The position numbers and the translations under genes are program-made. Under the pieces are notes generated by a model. That model had not been told where the DNA came from. It saw only the letters and a list, made by a program, of their open reading frames with translations, and did not search any database. Of a DNA stretch of 64,000 nucleotides, positions 1 to 10,934 are shown piece by piece. This stretch comes from Morinoia aosen (Eukaryota > Arthropoda > Malacostraca > Amphipoda > Talitridae), in NCBI GenBank assembly GCA_030386875.1, contig CM059563.1, positions 34,572,139-34,636,138 on the forward strand, written 5' to 3'. The stretch's first letter is position 1; each line of letters starts with the position of its first letter.

Positions 1-539
1 ATCATTCTTGTTATGTTTTGATGCGATAGCAACGATAGGTGCCGCTTGGTGCGATGACTGACTAGTGGCCAGCTTAGGGTATGATAAAGAACTGCAGCTC
101 GTCGAATAGAACTTTATATGAGTAGGGTTGGGCCTGTTTGCGTACGATGATGAGTCGGAAGAAGTGAATTTAAACCGTTGGTTATGTCCGTGTACTAATT
201 TAGATTTGCAAGTTTGTGTCTGATACAGTTAAGCTTGTAAGTTGTTGTGTTCGTGTGCTAATTCATATTTTCAAGTATGTGTCTGGTAAATTTAGACTTG
301 TAAATTGCGCTGAATTATGGGGAGTTTCAGCCAACGCTGCTTCCGGCTGGGCCGCGCGAACCATCATGACTAACACGATAGACCTTTACGGCTCAAATTA
401 TCCGAGTCGCTTTCTTGTCGTCACATCCACCAACGAATGCATAATTATTAGTACAAAGTAACTCAAATATCTCTCCCCGAGACGAAATACTGACGCGAAC
501 CGATCTCTCTGGAGGAATAGGAAAGGCATTATGTTTAGG
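1..539. other. No gene recognised
   Basis: AT-rich unique-looking sequence. The short open frames on both strands (up to about 80 codons) have no recognisable domain and no convincing splice context. I see no RNA gene or repeat here. Confidence 0.4.
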
Positions 540-815
540 TTTGCTAGGTTTGTCGGGGGTACATCAGCTTGAGGTAAACGTTTGGGACTTCTTTCTTTCA
601 AGCCCACTTTACTTATTTTTTTTTGTTTTCATGTTCAATTCGCTGTCTCTTTATTGTCTTTTCATCCTCTTCCATCCTCATTTGCAGTTTTATGCGCATG
701 GTGACCTATAAGGTGACTCGCCTTGTGCATAGATTCCCCAGTTTATCAAGTCTGGATTAATTAGTGTCCTCTTATCGCTCTCTTTGGAGCGTATTTCATA
801 TGTTTAGGGAGTGTT
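540..815 (+). repeat. Degenerate R1-family repeat
   Basis: Shares scattered blocks in the right order with the better-preserved R1 copies: a T-rich stretch followed by a GTTCAxTxCGCTGTC-like block, CTTGTGCATAGATTCC, and CTCTTTGGAGCG near the end. Similarity is low. A comparably diverged copy lies at 49130-49390, and the two share CTAGGTTTGT near their starts, so they may form an older subfamily. Assignment is by eye only. Confidence 0.35.
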
Positions 816-929
816 GACATAATTAACACTAAATTGCACGAAAACCGACGTTCTTATACTTGACGATCAGATACTATACGTGAATCAAATGATCCAGACT
901 GTGAATATTCATTATAGAATCGTATCCGT

Positions 930-1299
930 GGCCCCTCAGGGGGATACAACTATTGTATCTATGGGAATTGGCGCTCCCAGGGGAACCATGTGAGGGCCCG
1001 AGCTAAAGGTTAGGTAGGCTTCTTTTTTGTTGTAATAAAATAGGTTTTTGTTTTGTTACGGACCATCTTTTTTCGGTTCACTGCTGTCCTGTTTTTCAGC
1101 ACCTACTACTTTCTTCTTCAACTTTTTTCTTGTTTCATGAACTTCTTTCCTAGCTAACTGTTTCTGTGCACTTTGTGCATAGATTCCGCGTTCCCTCAAC
1201 TCCATACTAAATGGTGCCTTCCTCTTTCCTCTCTTGGAACATCTTTGTCGTGGTTAAGGGAGGCTAAAACTTTCTTATATAATAATAATAATAATAATC
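930..1299 (+). repeat. R1 dispersed repeat, near full length
   Basis: One of about twelve copies in the window of a ~350-bp family. The order of landmarks is: a CCCCTCAGGGGGATACAAC head, GGGAATTxGCxCTCCCAGGGG, GTGAGGGCCCGAGCT, TAGGTAGGC, TTACGGACCATCTTTTTTCG, GCTGTCCTGTTTTTCAGCAC, GCATAGATTCCGCGTTCCC, CTAAATGGTGCCTTCC, CTTTGGAAC, and a short-repeat tail, here (ATA)n. A 3' microsatellite tail suggests a SINE-like or LINE-derived retroposon. I could not find convincing pol III A and B boxes, so the class is open. Confidence 0.7.
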
Positions 1300-1844
1300 G
1301 TATACGTGGCGGCTATGTTTGTCAAATAATAATAATATTAACGGTAGTAACCTATATTTGAAGTTCATTACGTGTTAAAATTCTCAGCAAATTGCTTATC
1401 ATTTTACTAAATCACACTATAGTCAATAGGTTAAATGCAACGTTTCAATGCCACTGGTATCATCCTTAGGCTGAAAAGACGAAAAGAAAACTGGTCACTC
1501 TATAGAAATGATACAATCATACATGCAAAAATAAAGACCATTAATAAAATTAATACAAAAACGCACATGGATGTATAATACCATGACTAACTATTCTCAA
1601 CACAAGTTCACTCGGCCGAAGAATAAAGCGAAATGGTGGACTGCAACGAATTGTATTGTATTGTACAGCTGTAAAATAAATAACATGATTGGGGGTTTTC
1701 ACTAACCGTAGTATATACGTTTGTACCTGTTTCTCGTCAACCCCTATTAGTTTCGCTGCTTATTGTGTAACGATTTATTTGGTTACGCAAATTCGTTGTT
1801 CATATTTTTTTTCGCTCAACTCTTATTATGTATTAGTAGGCACG

Positions 1845-2015
1845 GCTTTTAAAAAAAGACGGGATTTAATACCTTTCTTCGAAAATATTTTCCAGATGTG
1901 GATGAGAAGCAAATGCATCCATCCTAACAGTACCCGTGATAAAAAATATTCTTGTACTTGTGCACTGGTGAAACTCGTATCACAGATACGGTCATTATAA
2001 CTACCCAATCAGAAA
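1845..2015 (-). repeat. Fragment of the F1 inverted-repeat family
   Basis: The reverse complement matches the block seen at about 18260-18450, 12970-13140 and (inverted) 20525-20705. Landmarks are TGATACGAGTTTCACCAGTG, ACAAGTACAAGAATATTTTT, CTGTTAGGATGGAT, and a GGCCGTGC-like end. The neighbouring block 2000-2270 resembles 10760-10940 in inverse orientation (both have CCCAxTCAGAAATG), so the same two modules sit side by side at both loci. Confidence 0.55.
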
Positions 2016-2329
2016 TGTCTTCACCGATTGGTGTAGATTATTGCCATTTATTGCCGAAATTTTTTGCAGATCATACAAGATCTTCGCAGGAGTATCTGCA
2101 TTCAGTGCGGATTTAGTTCAGAATTAGTGCAGTATTTGTCCGCCTTCGAAGTGCATATCGGCATCGAATTTCTGAAAAGATCTTCACCGACCAGGAGCGA
2201 AAAATTTCTTTAATCTGCAATGAACTGCACTAATCATTTAAGATCTTTTTAAAATAAATCTCTACCGATCTTTACCAAATAGGAGAAAAAAACGCATGGA
2301 TAAAATACTGCACATTATACTCAACAAAA

Positions 2330-2885
2330 AAAAACAGTTTATCCTTCCGAACATCGTACGTCAGCGTAGGGAGTCCCGCCCCTCTGTCACAGAGCCAAAC
2401 GTCCGTGTAGGTCGGTACAAACTCTTCTCTCACACAAACTTTATTGAACAAAATGGCTGACAAGTAGTTACATAATTTTTTCTGACTTTTCAGCCTTACA
2501 AAATAGTTCAATGTCTTCACGTGCACGTTGATTCAGGAATGCTCCCATCATTTTTGTACTAATAAACAGCAATTCATTAAAAACCAATATATCTGTCTAA
2601 TTGTAAAATGCAACGCAATTAGACAGAAATGTAGATTTTAATCAATTGCTGTTTCAGTGCAAAAATGCTAGGAGCATTCCTGAATCAACTTACACGCGAA
2701 GAAATTAGACTATTTCGTATGGCTGAAAAGATGGAAAAGAAATTATGTAAGTGCGTGTCAGCGGTTTTGTTCAATAAAGTGTGTGTGAGAGAAGAGTATG
2801 TACCGACCTACACGGACGTTCGACTCTATCACAGAGGGGCGAGACTCTCTACACCGACCGACGATTTTTGGAAGAAATTATTACA
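2330..2885. repeat. Fold-back element (long palindrome) with coding remnant in both arms
   Basis: Two arms of roughly 270 bp are inverted around a 12-nt centre (2604-2615). The innermost pairs are CTGTCTAATTG against CAATTAGACAG, and similarity continues outward through GCTGTTT, GGAGCATTCCTGAATCAA and the CGACCTACACGGACGT blocks. Both arms encode the same peptide theme on opposite strands (left arm minus strand, right arm plus strand at 2665-3042): LFNKVCVREE, then VPTYTDV. Shared protein-level similarity in diverged arms suggests they derive from a once-coding mobile element. I do not recognise the protein family. Confidence 0.65.
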
Positions 2886-3301
2886 GCGCGAGTTGGATCA
2901 GAAAACAGTTTATCCATTAAAACCAAAGCCGAGCTCTTCGGTAAGAAAAGCTAAAACATTAACATCCGTGATTAAAAACAAAACTAAACTATCAATACAA
3001 TCATTCGGTACGACAACAACGATTTGTATCAGCAATCTTTAACAAATAAAAATTATAGGAATATTACACTTGTTATTTCTGACATAGAACCAGTGTCAAG
3101 AGAGCAGCATGTCGCATAAACCCCTCACTCCCATAATTTTTTTTTTACTCATGGAATATTTTTTGTGGAACACTATGCTGAGATTAGCTATGACCTTAGC
3201 AGACCATCTTTATACTTTCTTGTCGTGAGACTGGACTACTGAAGAGTCAAACCTGGCGACTTTAGAGCCGCAGCAATGTTTATAAATAAAATGATGTAAA
3301 A

Positions 3302-3643
3302 ATTTATTAGCCTCCCAGTCCCACGACAAAGACGTTCAAAGAGAGGAAGGATGAAGACATCATTTACAACAGAGTTAAGGGAACGCGGAATCAGTGCACA
3401 AGGAGCATAGAAACAGTAAGCTAAGAAAGAAGTTGATGAAACAAGAAAAATGTTGAAGAAAGTAGTAGCTGCTTGAAAATTGGACAGCAGTAAACCGAAA
3501 AAGATGGTTCGTAACAAAACAAAATAGCTATGCTATTTCAACAAAAGGAAAGCCGACCAAACATTTAGCTCCGTACCTCACATAATCCCCTTTGGAGGGC
3601 TAATTCCCATAGATATAATAGTTGTATCCCCTTGAGGGTAAGG
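3302..3643 (-). repeat. R1 dispersed repeat
   Basis: Minus-strand copy. It contains AACGCGGAATC, CCGAAAAAGATGGTTCGTAAC (split by substitutions), CTAATTCCCATAGAT and a CCCCTTGAGGG head at the right end. The tail side at the left is TTATTAGCCTCCC. There is no coding capacity. Confidence 0.65.
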
Positions 3644-4459
3644 ATTTAAAAAAGTTGAGTATTTTATAGGTCATCATTTTTTATAAGTCATTTGTTTACA
3701 GTGCCCAGGAGCTGCCATTTGTGCACATCTGCTCTAAATGTAATCAAATAAATATCAATCATATAATTTTATAACACATATCGTCACGTGTATATTCGTT
3801 TTATATAAACGAGTATTGTAAATATTATAAGAAGACGCCTCTGAGGAATTTTGTTATCTATTTCATTTACGTTGGACACTTCCATTTTTTAGTAACAATT
3901 TATATCGACTATTATCTACTCGTTCCTCAATAATTTCACGAGATTTGTTAATTAGAATCAGTGTATGTTTACTTCAATAGGAATGGCTTGCCTCCATTGC
4001 AAAACCTAAATATAAAATACAGGTCGTGAGAGGCTGCTGCTGTCAGGTGAAACAGTACCACTACTTATTACAACATTGCTAATAATCGGTTGCTACGAAT
4101 ATTTTCTTTCGATAAAGAGCTTTTGGCTGAAGCCTAGTCAAAATGCACAATTTTGCCTTGCTAGTAGAAGCATTTTTGGGTTTTCCGCTCATGCATAAAG
4201 TCGCAAACAATACTATGGGAAAAAAATAAATTGAAAACTTTAAAACGTGAACATTCAAACAGCCAGTCTTCAGCAAAAACGAATACGCACAGCCTCCCAC
4301 GTTGACGACACTTGTGCTACTAATTTCTTCACACAAACAAGCCCACGTGAGCAGCCTGAGATAAAGTTCTTCTGGGTTCCATTCCTCGTCCTCGCTTCCG
4401 ATGTCTGATGCCCAGACTTTCAACTGCGATGCATCTTACATCAACGCCTGAAGTAACCT

Positions 4460-4534
4460 TCAGCGAAGATGATCCTCGTTTTCCGTGCCAGTCTCGGGCT
4501 CTTCTTGTTTTGAATCCCAATTCTGCAGCGCAAT
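4460..4534 (-). CDS. Gene A, candidate terminal exon
   Basis: On the minus strand an acceptor (TATTTTTAG) at 4535 opens a frame of 24 codons that ends in TGA: starts IALQNWDSKQEE, ends ENEDHLR, strongly acidic. It begins in phase 0, which matches the phase-0 donor of the exon at 6519-6695, so splicing the two gives a continuous frame. Other frames of this stretch stay open longer, but they do not fit the upstream exon phase. In the DUF4806 family a short Ile-x-x-Ala-x-x-Trp segment follows the conserved block, which this could represent. The intron (4535-6518) holds an R1 copy and a fold-back repeat. No poly(A) site was pinned down. Confidence 0.45.
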   Translation of the reverse strand: MALQNWDSKQEEPETGTENEDHLR

Positions 4535-4624
4535 CTAAAAATAAAAAGTGTAGCTGTAAGATAACACTATACAATGAGGTAAAACTGCATACCAGTCAAC
4601 ATATTGGTTATTATTCTAATATAA

Positions 4625-4990
4625 GTTAGTTTAAAACTTCCCTAACCACCCCTTAGTTTAAGCTTCTTAAGAGGCGCTCCAAAGAGAGGAATAATGAAAG
4701 GACCATCTAGTATAGACTCTTACATGCGGAATCTATGCACAACGTGTGTTTCCACATGGGCCATCCTTGTAAGGTAACACCAGTGTGTTGCAAGTTAACT
4801 GAACACAATGCGCATAGAAACAGCAGGTCAAAGAGAAAGTCTCAACAAGATTAAAGTTCAAAAAGTAAGTAATAGGTTTTGAAGAAAAGGGATAGTACTG
4901 ACCCCAAAAAATTGGTCTTAACAAAGCAAAGGACACACTTTTTCATCAAAAAGAAGGCCTACCTAACCGTCAGGTTGGGCCCGCATATTA
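4625..4990 (-). repeat. R1 dispersed repeat, in an intron of gene A
   Basis: Diverged minus-strand copy: GTTTAAGCTTCTTAAGAGGC, CCAAAGAGAGGAA, CGGAATCTATGCAC, AAAGAAGGCCTACCTAAC and GGGCCCGCA are recognisable in the expected inverted order. It contains short open frames with no meaning beyond the repeat. Confidence 0.6.
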
Positions 4991-5524
4991 TCTACCTAGG
5001 AGCTCAATTCAACATGAAGATATACATTTTTGATGACAGACCGTCTGAAAAGCATTTCTGTGGTGTATTTTACAACGAGTAATAGTTTTGAAGCATATTT
5101 AAAATTATTTGACCATTTCACTGCATGATGTCAGTGGGTGATATGAAGGAAAAATACAAATGAAACATTTACGTCATGGAGAAACAAGAGGGTATCCAGC
5201 TAGCTAGGTTCAAAGTAGAATCTTGGTTAACTGACAAGAAAACCTGTGTAGGATTCAAAAACATCTACAATCAAGTGGAGAAAATTTAAAACAAGATTAG
5301 ACTGCATGAAAAAATGAATTGTCAAACTCTGTGCACATACATGCTAAGCACATGCGATTAATAACTTTTGTAACAGATCAGCAATTCAGCATCGGTATAT
5401 TGCATCAGAATAGCAAAGAAGCAGTGGTTGAATAAAATATTATAAGTTAAATTTAGTAGGTTGAATTGATTATTTCATTAAATATTGAATGAATGCATGG
5501 AATATTAAAGGGAGATGCCCACGC

Positions 5525-6512
5525 TGAAATATCCTGAATTAATGAAATGGCTGTAACGTTCTTTCTATGGAATTTAGATGTATGAAAAGTGGCATACACA
5601 TGTTCTGTTGAAAATAAATAGGAGTCGTCTCTATAACTTTCCCAACTTTTGACATAATTTTGGAGACAATGGGAGAAGGGGAGTAAGAGGGAAGTGCATA
5701 CTTTTCAAGAGATGCTTTCTCAAAAAATACTTATCTTCGAGCAATGATTTAGATGTCATTGGATGCGCAAGAAGTTGCTGCATGACCAGTCGAATGATTA
5801 TTTTTAATTTCGCAATAGTTTAGATATTATAAAATTTAAAACTTTTTTCGAGAAATAAATTTTTCCCCTATTTTTAATGTAACCAAAAATTACTATGAAA
5901 AAAAATCGCATGTAAGTAGATAGAGCAGCTTTTTGTGCATCTAATGATACCTAAATCATGGTTCTACAATAAAAGCCCACGGAGAAAATAGATTTTGAAA
6001 AATAACCATGTACCCGACATTTTCCCCTATTATCTCCGTAGTTATGGCAAAAATGGGAAAAATTTATGTACACGACCCCTATTTATTTCTACAAATACAT
6101 AGGAGATCTAGATTCTATAGAAAGAACGTTACAGTCATTTTATAAAATTAACTAATATCTTCCAATCTGTAATTATTTACATAAATTTTTCCTACGTAAC
6201 TCAGAAATTATCATGAAAACCGAAATAATATTTCGAACCGTCATGCAGCAGTTTATGGCGAATCCAATGACACCTAAATCATTGTTCTACAAAAGTACTT
6301 TTTGAGAAGATGTCTCAAAATTGATGATGCACTTCCCCCTACCCTTTTCCCCATTGTCTCCAAAATTATGTCGGAAGTGGGAAAAATTTATAGAGACGAC
6401 CCATTCTTACTTTCAGATATACATACGAATGCTAATTTTCATAGATCCAAGTCTCATACAACAAACGTTACAGACATTTCCTTGATTTTGGGTGGACGTC
6501 TTCCGTAAGTCT
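5525..6512. repeat. Fold-back repeat with a third internal copy, intronic in gene A
   Basis: The left arm (about 5530-5860) and right arm (about 6170-6510) are inverted: GGAGACAATGGG and ATTTAGxTGTCATTGGAT on the left reappear as reverse complements on the right. The middle (about 5880-6150) is a shorter, further copy in the right-arm orientation, containing GAAAGAACGTTAC. The repeat stops only a few bases from the splice donor of the 6519-6695 exon. No terminal repeat or target duplication could be fixed, and no coding capacity is seen. Confidence 0.6.
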
Positions 6513-6518
6513 ACTCAC

Positions 6519-6695
6519 CAATGATTTGGAGGCAGAATGAATACACTCTGAATTCTTGTTCATCTCGCCGCCGGTTTTCCCAAGCCCAGTGTAGGTAAAC
6601 TGGACAACAAGCTCCCGTGACAGCAAGCTCTTATTGAGAATGCGACGTATGGTGCCTCCGCTGTTGACCCCAACGTAATGCTTGAGCTTGCCAAT
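6519..6695 (-). CDS. Gene A internal exon, DUF4806-like block
   Basis: A 177-bp minus-strand exon with an excellent acceptor (TATTACTTTCAG) and donor (GTGAGT), open in exactly one frame for all 59 codons, phase 0 at both ends. The translation contains SGGTIRRILNKSLLSRELV followed by a F-x-Y-x-G-x-G-K motif. This resembles the C-terminal DUF4806 domain (G-x(n)-VRRIL-x(2)-LL-x(2)-ELA-x(2)-F-x(2)-x-G-x(2)-K), a domain of unknown function common in insect genomes. The family call is from memory of the consensus and needs a profile search. The next exon is 4460-4534 in matching phase. The upstream exon at 7809-7936 ends in phase 1, so at least one exon between them is missing from this annotation. 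Confidence 0.6.
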
Positions 6696-7163
6696 CTGAA
6701 AGTAATAGTTCAGTTGAAATAAAAGTTTACTGTGCACATGATCAAAAATAACTTTAGAGAAAATTATATGCAATGGAGGAAAGCAATGCACATTATTCTA
6801 GTTGAATTATTTCTACATTTTATGTTTACCTGCAACATTCAACCTTTTTTATGATTTTTCATTGTTCATATTCCTTAAACTTTCATACCTATGCCACATT
6901 GCTGAATATTAATTCTTTCACATCACTGATCGGTACTAAATTCTTCATTATTCAGTGCCAGTTGACCACTTCCATATGATGATTTGACTCCATTCAAATT
7001 AATCTTTACCTACGAGAATTTCTGTAACACACTTTCTTACCTCACAGTAAACTATGGTTAATTTGTAATTAACTCTATTCCACTCTATTCCTAGCATGAG
7101 CTTCATTTCTTCCACCAGTCATTTGCATCAACATGCATTGTTTCAATGTTTTGCATCTTTCTT

Positions 7164-7341
7164 CTATCTTCCATCTTTTTGCTTATTTTCATCTTTTCTT
7201 CTACTCTTTAGCCGATCAAACTCAATTTCCAGGCCCTCAATCTTAGCCCTTTTCACTTTTACATGTACAATGCTTTCAATAAACTCAAACTCCAAATTTT
7301 TCACATTTTCCTTTCTTCTTATGCACTCACTTAACAAGCCT
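7164..7341 (-). CDS. Gene A, possible coiled-coil exon (tentative)
   Basis: This minus-strand frame of about 58 codons is open and rich in Lys, Glu and Arg with a heptad-like pattern (for example KVKRAKIEGLEIEFDRLKS). An AG at the end of GTGTTAG (just upstream of 7341) would give a phase-1 start, which is what the exon at 7809-7936 requires. A phase-0 GT donor inside (after codons IVH) would join to the exon at 6519-6695. Neither splice site is strong, and the stretch is purine-rich, so the openness may be compositional. Confidence 0.22.
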
Positions 7342-7525
7342 AACACATCAACCTAAAAATACAACTCTACATGAAAAATGTCCATCATAAACCAGGCATT
7401 CTCGTTTACAGTTAATTCATCTTATTCCTAAAAATACAAAATCATCAAGTAAAATTAAATTCACATTATAATGGGTTTTCTATACTGTTTGCAATAAGGC
7501 ACAAGCAAACTAGGATATATAATGA

Positions 7526-7545
7526 CATATATATATATATATATC
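7526..7545. repeat. (TA)n microsatellite
   Basis: Short uninterrupted TA run within AT-rich sequence in the presumed intron of gene A. Confidence 0.9.
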
Positions 7546-7808
7546 ATTAGCCGACAGATATAAACTATAAGCCGGTGCTTTAAATTCACTTGAGAACACT
7601 TTGTCTATTCATTTCACAGCAATCCATTCTGAGTGAAAGGAATAAACTTTGGCATAAACATTCTGGCAAAAACATAATTAGTAAGATAAATAGTTTTATT
7701 GCTTTCTAAAAATTAGGATATGGTCTTTCATTATATGTTTTCCTAAACCTTTAATTAGGATAGCAAAGATTAAATTAACACATTATTCAAAGTAGAAATA
7801 AAACTTAC

Positions 7809-7936
7809 TTTGGCTGAGAGATGAGTGTCCTGCTGTCCGGGTGAAAGCGATACACAGAGGAAACTGAGAAGAAGTTGCCTTGCCCTCATCAAGTTCCCAC
7901 TCTGCAGTTAAGTCCCAGTGATACCATACTGCATTG
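7809..7936 (-). CDS. Gene A internal exon
   Basis: A 128-bp minus-strand exon between a pyrimidine-rich acceptor (CTTCCTTCCCCAG) and a consensus donor (GTAAGT). Only one frame is open: one leading base, 42 codons, one trailing base. The peptide includes NAVWYHWDLTAEWELDEGK and then QFPLCIAFTRTAG. It has the composition of a real, folded protein segment (three Trp, mixed charge), but I do not recognise the family. It lies upstream of the DUF4806-like exon on the same strand. The trailing phase (1) does not match that exon, so an intervening exon is implied. Confidence 0.5.
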
Positions 7937-8428
7937 CTGGGGAAGGAAGAAAATTATACTGTAAAACATTGAAAAATAATTGAAATACATGAACCACATT
8001 TTATCATATGCTACATGTTCATTACTTGTTCATTATAGAAAACTATTTCACAAGCAATATAATTAACTTTTTGTTTTATTGTAAATCTTAATAAATATGT
8101 TCTATTTCCACATGTTTATTTCTACACTGTGTCAAACACAGGTGCTCACACTGTGTCAAAGAACTTTAATACTAGGTTGGGACAATTAAAATATATGCAC
8201 AATTATAAAAAAAACACAGTTTCTGTTATATTTTAAAAATATTTATGATTTCAGAGTGACACCTGAAGGAATGTATCGCACAAAAATTTAGGACACTTAG
8301 CTAATATATTGACGTGTTGCATTTCGACTTTCATCTTGCATTTGGCAAATCAGAATTTAATGCAACACAAGCTGAAGAACCTCAAAATACAAGGGATCAA
8401 TGACAGACTAAATATAATCCTTACTTAC

Positions 8429-8469
8429 AGTTGTGAGCTGGTGCACAGGTACTGCTGCCATTTGGAGGT
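8429..8469 (-). CDS. Gene A, tentative upstream exon
   Basis: The donor is strong on the minus strand (CACAACT then GTAAGTAAGG). In the frame required by the next exon (two trailing bases) the sequence reads back to TSKWQQYLCTSSQ before a stop further upstream. The acceptor used here (ACCTCAG) is weak, so the 5' boundary is a guess. A longer open frame in another phase extends to 8729 but would not splice in frame with the 7809-7936 exon. Confidence 0.28.
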
Positions 8470-8769
8470 CTGAGGTTGATGCTCTTTTGTGATGGTTCAT
8501 GTGAGTTTTGCCAAGAACATGACACAACAGCACTTGTTCTCTCATTAGTAGGCCCAACTGCTGCAATTTTTTCATGTCGTTCATTCCTACTGACCATATA
8601 AGTTTTCCAGATATTTCTAGAATTGTTTTTTAGCAATAAGTCGAGTTTAGGTATTTCATTCATAGAGACTTTATTAGAGCAATAATTACCAACACAAATT
8701 ATTATGACTCGATATTCAATAGCAGACACAAGGAATGCATCAGCTGCGTATTTATTATATTCTAGAAGG

Positions 8770-9860
8770 GGATGCCATCAATGTTCACTTTAAACTAATG
8801 AGAGATGCACTCTCATTTTAGAAATCTCTTAATAGTTTTTTTCAACTGCTTATCCAATCAAAGTGCACACACTCATAATTACTTATGTCACTCACTTCAC
8901 ATCTAAATCCTATCTTCACTGTTACAAATTGACAAAGAGCTGTTGGAATTAACAGTCGATCAGCTGATCAGTCCGATTCACTGCTGCGCGTGTTTTGAAC
9001 TCTTTCTGGAGAAATGACTTTCTGAAGAGCTACCTACGTCGGTTTGAATTTTCTAAACACGCAATAATCCTTGGCATTTTCTGTCTTTCACTTTATTCAT
9101 AGAATAATTTTCTCATTCAATGATTTTCCATCACCATAACACAATTGCTAAGGGTATTTTTTTAGATTTTAAGCTTATCTCACAAACTAAGAACGACCAG
9201 GCTTAGTTTCATTAACGCGCTTGCTTGCGACTGATGTCAACACTGACCGCTGCACGCTTCCGTTGTGAAATGTGTGCCACCAAAAAACTAGTTCTATATT
9301 TCTGCTATTTCATGTGACAAAATAATATTTCACTGGCAATCAAAATTATTAAAACATTTTTCACTATGAAATAAAATAATTGATGAATGAGTTTAATAAT
9401 ATGATGCAAAGTTGGTAGTAATTATTATTGCTGGAGTAACAATACCACAGGCGATTTTTGTACATGCTCGTACAATTTATACAATACTTGCATTTAAAAT
9501 TTGGAAGTTGCATTTCAATGGCTCATAATAATTTTAGCCCTGTTGCAAGTAGAATTATTTTCCCTAAACCAATGCGCATGTTTATTTGTTCGTGTGTTAC
9601 GCCATGCTTGTTTCCTATAAAATTGATCAAGTCATTTATGATGGTCGTTGGATTTTCAATTTTTCATAACTAGGAGCAGAACGACGAAGGGATTTTATGG
9701 AAGTTGGTATTTTATTTCTACAAGAAAATAGTTGCTTAATAGATTGACTGTGTGGAGGACTTTAAAATGTTAAAATAAGCAAACAAAATTTCCATCACGG
9801 CTAGCACATTTTACAAAAAATAACCTAAAATTCCCAGCGTTGTTCTCTTAGAAAATCGGA
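8770..9860. other. Unique-looking AT-rich sequence, no gene recognised
   Basis: No domain, RNA gene or convincing exon was seen. It lies upstream of the gene A exons and could contain its promoter or first exon, but I cannot point to a core promoter element. Confidence 0.3.
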
Positions 9861-9869
9861 ACATGGAAT

Positions 9870-10138
9870 TGTACCCATTTGGTGGTAAGCTATTCCTGAA
9901 AACGTAATGTGTGTGAAATATGATTTTAAACAAACCAAGTTCACTTGTGAATTGGCTTTATGTAAGGGGTTCACTAACCCTAAAATAGACCAAATTTTTC
10001 AAATTTTACTTCTCGAATTTCTATTGCAATTAGGGCAACGAAAATACATAACGATGTATAAAGTTGAATTCGAAATACATTCACGTCAATGAGAAGTTTC
10101 CATTTTTGCAATACAAAAAGTTATCACGAGAACATATA

Positions 10139-10177
<39 letters not shown>

Positions 10178-10740
10178 CGCGAAACACTTCTACAATTTTC
10201 AACGAATAAGCTTTATTTTGGCCTCATTCGACGCGGAAAGAATGTAGCAACTGGAAAATGAATTTCGAATTAGAAAAAAACTTATTGATACTGATGTCGA
10301 AAATGTTTTTTCAAGTCCCAGATTTTTCACCATAGAAATATAATTTAGAGTTCAAATAAAATTCCGCTTAGCTCCGCTGTTTCCACTGTCCTACTGCGTC
10401 GAATGAAACGAAAATCAAGCTTCTACGTTAACAATTGAAGGAAAAGTTTTATGCGCAATATATGTATAGCAATTTTCCGATTTATATATATTTTTTTCAC
10501 ATGTTCGCGCAATAAACTTTTTCCTATTGCGGAGTTTCATTGAAGCAAATGAGTTTGGATTTCAATGTTACATATCCCTATGCATTTTGGTTTCCCAAGT
10601 TGAAAAAGAAATGCACAAAAGAGAAATTTTACATATTAAAAAATTTTTGGGGCTAGAGATCATTTAATTAACTTGGAAGTTACACGTTCGATTTGAAATC
10701 AAGTTTTGGTTTCATAATGTACACTGGTTTAAAAACAAAT
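9870..10740. repeat. Diverged fold-back repeat centred near 10320
   Basis: Blocks on the left (about 10060-10135, a TA run, about 10168-10250) reappear inverted and in mirror order on the right (about 10395-10465, TA-rich, about 10490-10560). For example, CATTCGACGCGGAAAG on the left mirrors CTACTGCGTCGAATGAAAC on the right. The arms are diverged, and the outer limits are approximate. Confidence 0.45.
10143..10174. repeat. (AT)n microsatellite
   Basis: A run of about 16 AT dinucleotides inside the left arm of the fold-back repeat, mirrored by a weaker TA-rich tract at about 10440-10490. Confidence 0.9.
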
Positions 10741-10934
10741 ACCTCTCATTGTAATTATTGATGAGCAGTGCAGATTTTTTTGTTAAGATCACTGCAGACA
10801 TTTCTGTCCCGAATTTTCTGCAGTGATCTGCAGAGACCGGTGAAAAAAAAATTCATCCCGAACTGGGTCCCGCACTGATCCTAAAAAAGATGCACTGTCC
10901 CCAGATAATCGATGCCGATCCGCACTAGCATTTC

